In this document: in pieces, positions 58,120-64,000 of the stretch
How the letters are laid out: every line of letters starts with the position of its first letter
Numbering within the stretch: position 1 is the first letter of the stretch
Source of the DNA: Guillardia theta CCMP2712
Lineage: Eukaryota; Cryptophyceae; Pyrenomonadales; Geminigeraceae
Reading direction: 5' to 3'
DNA: 64,000 bases
Assembly: GCF_000315625.1 (NCBI RefSeq)
Contig: NW_005434627.1
Location: 491,409-555,408 of the forward strand
Made by a program: the position numbers and the translations under genes
Notes under the pieces: model-generated
Told to the model about the DNA's origin: nothing
Databases searched by the model: none
Seen by the model: the letters and a program-made list of their open reading frames with translations, nothing else

Positions 58120-58535
58120 CCGCCGTGGCAGTGCTCACTGGGCCTGGCTCCTGCTGGGCTTGAAGGCTTTTATTTAAGTGCTCCGCTCCAACCTTTCCCT
58201 TTTCCTCGTGCTATCCATTGCTGCCTGCTGGGCGATGATCCTCGTCGGTGGAAGTTCGCAGCCCATCTAACGAGGCCTCCTGCACTTTGCCCTTCTGCTC
58301 GGCTTCTTCGACGCGTGCAGCGACCTGCTGCAGCAACTGTGTCCTCTCGTCCTGAGCGCTCATCTTCTCCCCCAGCAGCTTCATGTCTCCCTCCAGGCCC
58401 GCAACTCACCCATGCAGCGCCTCCTCCAAGTTCTTCCCCTTCAGGCTCTGCAGGTTCGCCAAGTCGTCCAAACGTCGAGAAATCTGTCCCCCTTGGTCCA
58501 CGCGCGAGCCCTTGAGCTTTTCAATGTCCTTTGAT
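58120..58535 (-). pseudogene. Broken coiled-coil gene fragment
   Basis: Read on minus from 58535, one frame gives a charged helical peptide (SKDIEKLKGSRVDQGGQISR, then RLDDLANLQSLKGKNLEEAL). It meets a TGA, then continues in the same frame with LEGDMKLLGEKMSAQDERT and LLQQVAARVEEAEQKGKVQE. The heptad pattern across both sides suggests one coiled coil interrupted by a stop. The fragment abuts exactly the border of the CKS1 copy at 58536, so it is probably truncated by that junction. The alternative is a short unrecognised intron around the stop. Confidence 0.4.
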
Positions 58536-58758
58536 TCACGGGGATGGGAGCATTACGCGATCCACAAGTACAAGTTCTTTGGTGATGGCAATGGATGATC
58601 TTTCCATTTCGCAGGCCGGAGCCGCACATCCTTTTGTTTCGTCGTCCCATTGGCACAGATCCGGTGAATCAAGATTCACTCTCAGTGAAAGTCCTGATGC
58701 AGTCTTCAGCTCACTGGTAAAGTGCCCGAGAATTTTAAGCCTCGGTCAGCCAACGAAC
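58536..58758 (+). pseudogene. Truncated CKS1 copy (3' half) joined to rDNA
   Basis: 222 of 223 bases are identical to 53228-53450. It lacks exon 1 and most of exon 2, so it cannot make a CKS protein. Left junction: coiled-coil fragment. Right junction: at CGAAC the sequence switches within a base or two to 18S rRNA (CTAGCATCGCGAATATTG). Confidence 0.88.
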
Positions 58759-58975
58759 TAGCATCGCGAATATTGATTGGCGAGGGCTTCTTAGAGGGAC
58801 CATTTGTGTTTAATGAATGGAAGTTTGAGGCAATAACAGGTCTGTGATGCCCTTAGATGTTCTGGGCCGCACGCGCGCTACACTGATGAACGCAACGAGC
58901 TCGACCCTGAACCGAAAGGCCTGGGTAAACTTGTGAAAGTTCATCGTGATGGGGATAGATTATTGCAATTATTAA

Positions 58976-59023
<48 letters not shown>

Positions 59024-59024
59024 T

Positions 59025-59084
<60 letters not shown>

Positions 59085-59137
59085 ATCTTCGGATTGCTGG
59101 CCATTTGCCGCAAGGTGAGTGGTTGCGAGAAGTTGAT

Positions 59138-59208
<71 letters not shown>
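58758..59208 (+). rRNA. 18S (SSU) rRNA, 3'-terminal ~450 nt, truncated
   Basis: Recognisable universal segments in order: GGCTTCTTAGAGGGAC, GAAGTTTGAGGCAATAACAG, GATGCCCTTAGATGTTCTGG, the 1400-region TGTACACACCGCCCGTCGC, and the 3' end GTAACAAGGTTTCCGTAGG ... GGATCATT. The upstream ~1300 nt of the gene are absent and replaced by the CKS1 fragment, so this is a partial rDNA copy, not a functional gene. The terminus at 59208 is intact. Confidence 0.95.
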
Positions 59209-59335
59209 GACACCTAAGCATCCATACCAACCCGTGCGAACCACAGGCCGTGACGCGGGGAACGCGGCGAGACCCGGCCCGGAGGGGGAGGCCCGCGAGA
59301 GCGGGGGGAACCGGCCGGGGTCGCGGGCCCTTAGC
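59209..59335 (+). other. Start of ITS1
   Basis: Follows the 18S 3' end directly. It is GC-rich (GACGCGGGGAACGCGGCGAG), unlike the downstream AT-rich DNA, and no 5.8S sequence follows, so rDNA identity is lost around 59335. Confidence 0.7.
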
Positions 59336-59497
59336 GTGTGTTATATATTTTGCGGTTTCACCCCAGTGAAGTTTTTGGCATCATAATGGTGAGCGTTTTA
59401 GAATATTTGATGTGTAACGTAAATATTCTAAAAAGCTTAATGTTATGGTGTGAAAAAATGAATTTTTTCTTTTCAAGAAAATGAATTTTTTCTTGAA

Positions 59498-59634
59498 TTT
59501 AGGGTTTAGGGTTTAGGGTTTAGGGTTTAGGTTTCAAGGCTTCTCAGAAATTTGGTTTGCTGCAAGCGACCTTGTTTAGGGTTTAGGGTTTAGGGTTTAG
59601 GGTTTAGGGTTTAGGGTTTAGGGTTTAGGGTTTA
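59498..59634 (+). repeat. Two TTTAGGG telomere-type arrays
   Basis: About 5 units at 59498-59533 and about 9 at 59574-59634, separated by a 40-bp unrelated spacer (TTTCAAGGCTTCTCAGAAAT...). The Arabidopsis-type heptamer is the telomere repeat of many algae. Here it is interstitial, since sequence continues for more than 4 kb beyond it. Confidence 0.93.
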
Positions 59635-59730
59635 GAGGCACCATGGCTGCACGAAGGCACCATGGCTGCACGTAGGCACCATGGCTGCACACAGGCACCA
59701 TGGCTGCACGAAGGCACCATGGCTGCACGC
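59635..59730 (+). repeat. 19-bp tandem repeat GGCACCATGGCTGCACGAA, 5 copies
   Basis: Five near-perfect units starting immediately after the telomere-type array, each with an NcoI-like CCATGG core; variants differ at the last 2-3 bases. The unit is not a multiple of three. Looks like a subtelomeric satellite. Confidence 0.88.
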
Positions 59731-59807
59731 GTGGTGTAGGGGAAGCCGCCAGGGCGCCAAGGAAGCTGCAAGCGAGAGGTTTGTATACTTCAAATAGCTT
59801 TCTAAGT

Positions 59808-60092
59808 ATGGTTCTTCAGTATGATGAAAATGTTCGCAACATGCTGTATCGGAGATCATGCCAATACACGCAGGGCGAGCTTGTGGATGCCGCGGTCCTC
59901 GAAGCTGATCTTGTCGAGAAAGTGAAGAGCTTCGCGAAGCGGTATCCGAACAGTAGGACAGCTCAGGCTTGCAAGGCTGTTGAGGGATGCACCCCCGACG
60001 CTATAGCAATGACTGGATGGAGTGACGAACGAGGTGACTTCCTTCATCTCCATGACTCTCCTGGGCATCTCCTCGGTGTATGTCAACCATGA
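59808..60092 (+). CDS. Hypothetical protein, possibly first exon only
   Basis: From ATG 59808 the frame gives a balanced, coding-like peptide: MVLQYDENVRNMLYRRSCQY, then GELVDAAVLEADLVEKVKSF, KRYPNSRTAQACKAVEG, AIAMTGWSDERGDF. The frame runs to TGA 60090-60092. The part after DERG (from ~60031) starts with GTGACT and may be intron. Helical, charged, with a Cys pair. No family recognised. It lies between the 19-bp and 76-bp tandem arrays. Confidence 0.42.
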   Translation: MVLQYDENVRNMLYRRSCQYTQGELVDAAVLEADLVEKVKSFAKRYPNSRTAQACKAVEGCTPDAIAMTGWSDERGDFLHLHDSPGHLLGVCQP

Positions 60093-60163
60093 AGAGAAGC
60101 TGAAGAACTTCGGAAATTCGAAGAGATCGGACTGATCGTTCTACTTCTGCTGTCTTCTCTTGG

Positions 60164-60455
60164 CTTCCTCAGCCTCAGTCAGGAGAGTTGCCTCTCCTCA
60201 CCTTGGCCTTCGGTCGCCACCTACTCTACCTCCATTCAGCTTCCTCAGCCTCAGTCAGGAGAGTTGCCTCTCCTCACCTTGGCCTTCGGTCGCCACCTAC
60301 TCTACCTCCATTCAGCTTCCTCAGCCTCAGTCAGGAGAGTTGCCTCTCCTCACCTTGGCCTTCGGTCGCCACCTACTCCTCCTCCATTCAGCTTCCTCAG
60401 CCTCAGTCAGGAGAGTTGCCTCTCCTCACCTTGGCCTTCGGTCGCCTCCTACCTT
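60164..60455. repeat. 76-bp tandem repeat, about 4 copies
   Basis: Unit AGCTTCCTCAGCCTCAGTCA ... CACCTACTCTACCTCCATTC, 76 bp, with almost no divergence among copies. Because 76 is 3n+1, consecutive copies are read in successive frames, and all three plus-strand frames are open through the array. The frame 60160-60912 shows this as three different peptides in turn. I regard that frame as an artefact unless expression is shown. Confidence 0.9.
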
Positions 60456-60997
60456 CTCTCCTTACCTTGAGCTCAGCTCAAGCTCGGTACGGGCTCGCCC
60501 CGTCTTCTTCCTCGCCCTCGCCTTGCTCTTCCTCCATGTCTTCCTCTTCTTCGTCATCTTCCCTCATCTCCACCCGCAGTCGGTCCTTCTTGTCCACTGG
60601 GCCTTCAGCGAGCAGGCCAGCACATGCATCTCTGCGAATTTACTCAGTGCTATGAACAGGAAGCTAAGAGATCGACGCTCTATGTCGTCGCTCTCCGCCT
60701 CCTGCTCAAGCTCAGCAGCTGCCGTTGCCCGTGGCGAGAACGCGCTGCCCCTCCTTGCCTTCTTGCTCTCTCCTTGCACGCGAGTCCAGCGCTTGCTCTG
60801 CAGCCACTTCCCCAGCTTCTCCTTGAGAACGTTGCGTCCCACTCCCTGCTCCTCTGGCGTCTTCGCCCACTCTCCCAGCGACATGAACTCCCTTGTCCTG
60901 CCTCCATTGTGATCCTCTCCAGGTCTGTGAACTCCAGCCACTCTCCCTCGCTCTCCGCCTGTCGCTGCGCTGCGTCGCTGGTGCCCCGCTGACCAGC
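60456..60997 (-). pseudogene. 3' half of a gene split by the TIR element, frameshifted
   Basis: On the minus strand directly outside the left TIR the frame continues the split gene: GQRGTSDAAQRQAESEGEWL, then EFTDLERITMEAGQG. At about 60890 the coding-like frame shifts to REFMSLGEWAKTPEEQG, KEKLGKWLQSKRW and AAAELEQEAESDDIERRS. Later a third frame looks coding: LLAEGPVDKKDRLRVEMRED, then an acidic DEEEEDMEEEQGEGEEED and stop. So there are either two frameshifts or unrecognised introns. Together with 63101-63623 it would form one acidic/basic protein of unknown family. Confidence 0.5.
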
Positions 60998-63101
60998 CAT
61001 TCTGGGGTCAAACCGCGGTAGTCGAACTTAACGCAAAAGAGGAATGCGTATGCTGTTCTCATAGGATACCGGTGGTAGTGTACCCCTTGGTTTTTGAGGG
61101 GTGTTGCTCGGTAATATCAGTGGTAGGGGTGCTTCATATTTTGAACTGGCGTGTCCATTTGTTTTAACGACAATGAATTGTTTATTCGAATACATAGTAC
61201 AAACAGTTGTACTGTGTAACGGTTCATAACTGCTAATTTGTATCATCTAAAACAATTTTGATGACCCACCCTCATCGACAGGGTGGGGAAACGCTCCCCA
61301 TCATTCCCATCGTCAATCGCACACCGACATGCTGAGCCGCCGGGCGAGCACAGCAGCAAGGTCAACGAGCTGCCGCCATGAGCACAGATGAAGGACCGCC
61401 GAGTAAGAAGATGATCGCAAGGTACACTTGGCATCAAGAATCCAGCACAAATTCTTACTTGGTGATCTTGCAGAAGTGGATCAATCAGCATGAGTTCGTC
61501 ATCCTACATTTCCGACGACTAAGTCAATCGTATCATCAATGTTCTCTTCAAGACTTCTGGGCTCTCAGAGTAATGTACTTTATCTAAAGACTCTCATGAA
61601 CTGAATGATAATATCTGTAAGATCATGACGAGTCCGCTTAATTAAGGCGCAATCACATCTCACTTGACCCCCTCCTTGGCACGTCTTCTGTACGCTTCGT
61701 TACATCGTTGCTTCACATCTTCAGAACTTGAAGTTTGATGATATTTGATTCTTTAAAATATGCCAATTAGTTGACTCTGAGTCACGAAGCTCTTGTTGAA
61801 GTATCTTCCCTCCTCTCTCCAAACTCTCCTCACTCAGGTCCTTTGGATGTTTGCACATTTGCTGAAATGCATGAACTTTGCTTTGCTTCCCTAAAGGCGG
61901 AGCTTGACGTCCAATTAAGCCTCAGATCATATCAGGGATCAAGTCTTGAGCTTGTAAGCTGGCATGCAAGAATCTATTGTGCGTTGCAACCAGACTGACA
62001 TGGCCGCGTTGAATGTAGAATCAAGGTTGGAGGTGTTATGTGATTTGACATTTCTTATTCATTAGAAGCATTTATCTCAGCATGTCGAACTACCAGCAAA
62101 TTGACACGGACTCCCAGTCAATGATAATGACAACCACAATAGCATATGGAATGTCTCCAACTGCGCGCACAACAGAATGGAAGCACATCATGCTGCAGGT
62201 GCACTGCCATCCAACACCGTGCCGTTGGATTTGCTGTCTTCAAGAGTTGTCTACATTGTTTGTCATAAAGCGGCAAGGCTTTGAGCATGTGGACATGGAT
62301 ATATACAAGACTATGCATCTTTACAAAGTGTTTTTAAGTCATGCAACAAGAGATGCATCATTCAAAGGCGGAGAAGTTCAAACATGATGTGAAAAAGTCA
62401 TGTGGCACAGTGAAGCATCTCTCATAAATATGATATTCCATCCAGCACATGAAGATGAAGGTCTTCGTGGAATAAAGGTCTTGGAATCTTGTAATACGTT
62501 TCAGCTGCAACCATTCAGAACCTAGTTCTCAACATCGCCAAGCTTTTGCTACCTGTTCACAACGATTAGAAAATGAACAATCCACAGAAGAACTCTCTAC
62601 CTGTGTGATGGAATGGGTTCATTTTCACCTTCTTCTCTCACAAAATACTTTCGAGTCTCTTCATGCTCGTGTGTGTTCGTGGTATACTCGTCCCCTTCCA
62701 TAGAAACAGACAACCGGCACAGAGGTTTTGACGAAGAGAGATGTTGATGAGGCTCACCTGCTGCGAGTGACTGCAACTTGGGCAAACATGCTCGCACAAA
62801 ACTCAAACACTGAAGACAAGGATCGGCAGAGAAGAGCTTCGCGACATGAGAGAGGTATGGTGAGGGGAGACGCGCTGGGGTAGTGGGTGAAGGCGTGTAG
62901 AATTAAAACATTTTAGAAGGTACCAGGAAACGATGAGCTAAACATCCAAAATCAATTTTAATCACGGTTTTGAATATGGTTTGAATTTGAACAGTACAAA
63001 ATTTCAACCTGCGCGAATCACACACCGTGTACCCCCATTTTCCCATTCACCACCCCCTTGAGAATATAGGACGAAAACTACCGCGGTTTGACCCCAGAAT
63101 G
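60998..63101. mobile_element. 2104-bp TIR element, non-autonomous DNA-transposon-like
   Basis: It is bounded by perfect 25-bp inverted repeats, 60998-61022 and 63077-63101 (outer end CATTCTGGGGTCAAACCGCG), and flanked on both sides by the trinucleotide AGC (60995-60997 and 63102-63104), a candidate 3-bp target duplication. Removing the element and one AGC rejoins a minus-strand frame (DKEPEAA to GQRGTSD). No transposase-length frame is visible inside; the longest internal frame is about 100 codons (62082-62387, +), so it is probably non-autonomous. The 3-bp duplication recalls CACTA or Harbinger-type elements, but the terminal sequence does not match a motif I can name. Its interior ends carry GTACCCC-type words. 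Confidence 0.72.
61378..62387 (+). other. Short open frames inside the TIR element
   Basis: 61378-61430 (MSTDEGPPSKKMIA) can be spliced by a 49-nt intron to a Ser-rich stretch (SGSISMSSSSYISDD). 62082-62387 encodes 101 residues (MSNYQQIDTDSQSMIMTTTI, ending FKGGEVQT). Neither shows transposase motifs. They may be remnants or chance frames. Confidence 0.25.
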
Positions 63102-63575
63102 AGCCGCCTCAGGCTCCTTGTCGAAGCCGACTGCTTCGAGCTTGGTGGCTGCGCCTTCTAGAGAGAAGGGCAGCTCCTTCATCATGCGTCGAGCATCCTC
63201 CGTGGAGCCGAGGAAGATGCATAGCTTGGACCCGTTCCAGGACTTAGTGTTCAAATCCTCCTCCATGTCGATGCCTTCCACTTTGATCTCGAGCCTGTTA
63301 GCGATTTCCAACAAGACTCTCTTGACTCTTGCGATGGACGTGTTGCCGCCGTTGCACAGCCCCTCCATCTCCTTCCTCGTGAAGCGACCAGATGCCGCCG
63401 TCGACTTGATGATGATCTTGATCGCCTTGTCGTCGCTGCGGCCTGCCTTCTTCTGCATCCTGGATGCCTTCTTCAACTTATTTCTGGACACAAAGCGATC
63501 AGCTGTCAACTCGACTGCGAGCGCCTCTCTGATCTTCGGGTCCTCGCTGAACAGAGTCAGGTGTACTCCCTCCAT
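63102..63575 (-). pseudogene. 5' half of the gene split by the TIR element
   Basis: From ATG 63575 (MEGVHLTLFSEDPKIREALA) the frame runs through KLKKASRMQKKAGRSDDKAI, KIIIKSTAASGRFTRKEMEG, LEIKVEGIDMEEDLNTKSWN and KELPFSLEGAATKLEAVGFD to the TIR. Inside the TIR it picks up HSGVKPR and a stop. Upstream in-frame codons (from 63623) follow an AG, so an additional 5' exon is possible. The protein is basic and helical, plausibly nucleic-acid binding; family not recognised. Its other half is at 60456-60997. Confidence 0.55.
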
Positions 63576-63625
63576 CGCTTCGCTCTCTCGGAAAGCTAGA
63601 CTCAGTGCAAGAGAGTAAAGCAATC

Positions 63626-64000
63626 ATGTGGAAGGCTCCGTATAGATCCGAGATAGCGAGTGCTGATGAGATCCCGGTGACTGTTTCCTTCCTCCGCAAT
63701 GCACAAGCGGAGAAGCTCTGGCAGGGAAGAGAGGACTTCGCGATCGATGGTCGCAAGTTCACAGCTGTACATGTGAGCATCGTGCACGATCGATCTTTCA
63801 AGATTCGAGCCAAGAGAGGACCCTGGGGCAAAGAGGGCAGCTTGGCAGAGCTGACTCACCTGCTAACCTTGGGCGGCATGACAACAGCCGAAATAGCTGA
63901 CGTCTACCGCTATCAGCTGCTGCGCCAGTCCCTTGCAGCGGTCCAACTCCAGCCGCTGGCAGGCATGCTGGTCGCTGGGGCGCCAGGCCAGCAAGTCCAC
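63626..64000 (+). CDS. Hypothetical protein, cut by the window edge
   Basis: Open from ATG 63626 to the last base of the window (125 codons, no stop): MWKAPYRSEIASADEIPVTV, then SFLRNAQAEKLWQGREDFAI, AVHVSIVHDRSFKIRAKRGP, LTHLLTLGGMTTAEIADVYR. Composition is balanced and coding-like. It is divergent from the split minus-strand gene with about 50 bp between starts, an arrangement that could also belong to one larger repeat element. No family recognised. Confidence 0.5.
   Translation, partial: MWKAPYRSEIASADEIPVTVSFLRNAQAEKLWQGREDFAIDGRKFTAVHVSIVHDRSFKIRAKRGPWGKEGSLAELTHLLTLGGMTTAEIADVYRYQLLRQSLAAVQLQPLAGMLVAGAPGQQVH

Noticed and set aside
58758-59208. Functional rDNA unit
   Set aside because: Only the last quarter of 18S is present, and neither 5.8S nor 28S follows.

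Overview
The window is nuclear DNA from a eukaryote. Almost every gene I could model has several GT-AG introns of about 42-55 nt. There is a eukaryotic 18S rRNA 3' end with the start of ITS1, there are TTTAGGG telomere-type arrays, and the gene families (CKS, gp78-type E3 ligase, MYBBP1A/Pol5, PIH1, PPR, MGST3) are eukaryotic. My best guess is a microbial alga such as the cryptophyte Guillardia theta. That guess rests on general knowledge and was not tested. The exon models were built by hand: splice sites were chosen so that reading phase and family conservation both hold.

Layout. 1-5 kb: a repeat-derived left edge and two small, weakly supported genes. 5-10.2 kb: a PIH1/CS-domain protein (+) whose introns are full of simple repeats, facing a 168-aa gene of unknown function (10.4-11.7 kb, -). 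11.7-18.6 kb: mostly GC-rich islands and decayed repeats, with a coiled-coil gene (14.9-15.7 kb, +) and an MGST3-like MAPEG enzyme (15.9-16.6 kb, -) between them. 18.6-24 kb: a lipid-anchored ankyrin protein (+), a minimal protein kinase (-) and a gp78/AMFR-like RING+CUE membrane ubiquitin ligase (+). 24.6-30 kb: a 12-exon MYBBP1A/Pol5 homologue (+). 30.9-31.4 kb: a 484-base assembly gap. 31.5-46.5 kb: one giant 15-exon gene (-) predicted to encode a 4565-aa secreted or type I membrane surface protein. It has three DUF4215-type Cys-rich repeats, EGF-like motifs, about 15 copies of a ~200-aa beta-rich repeat, a C-terminal membrane helix and a short tail. 47.4-50.3 kb: a Trp-rich SFI1-like gene (-). 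53.0-53.4 kb: a complete CKS1 gene (+). 53.7-55.3 kb: a PPR gene (-).

55.4-64 kb is a mosaic, subtelomere-like region. It holds small genes, a 223-bp copy of the CKS1 3' half joined directly to the last ~450 nt of 18S rRNA, ITS1, two TTTAGGG arrays, a 19-bp tandem array, a 76-bp tandem array, and a 2.1-kb element with perfect 25-bp inverted ends and a 3-bp target duplication that splits a minus-strand reading frame.

The genes do not form an operon-like system. The most unusual single object is the giant modular surface protein; the most unusual region is the rDNA/telomere/CKS mosaic with the TIR element beside it.
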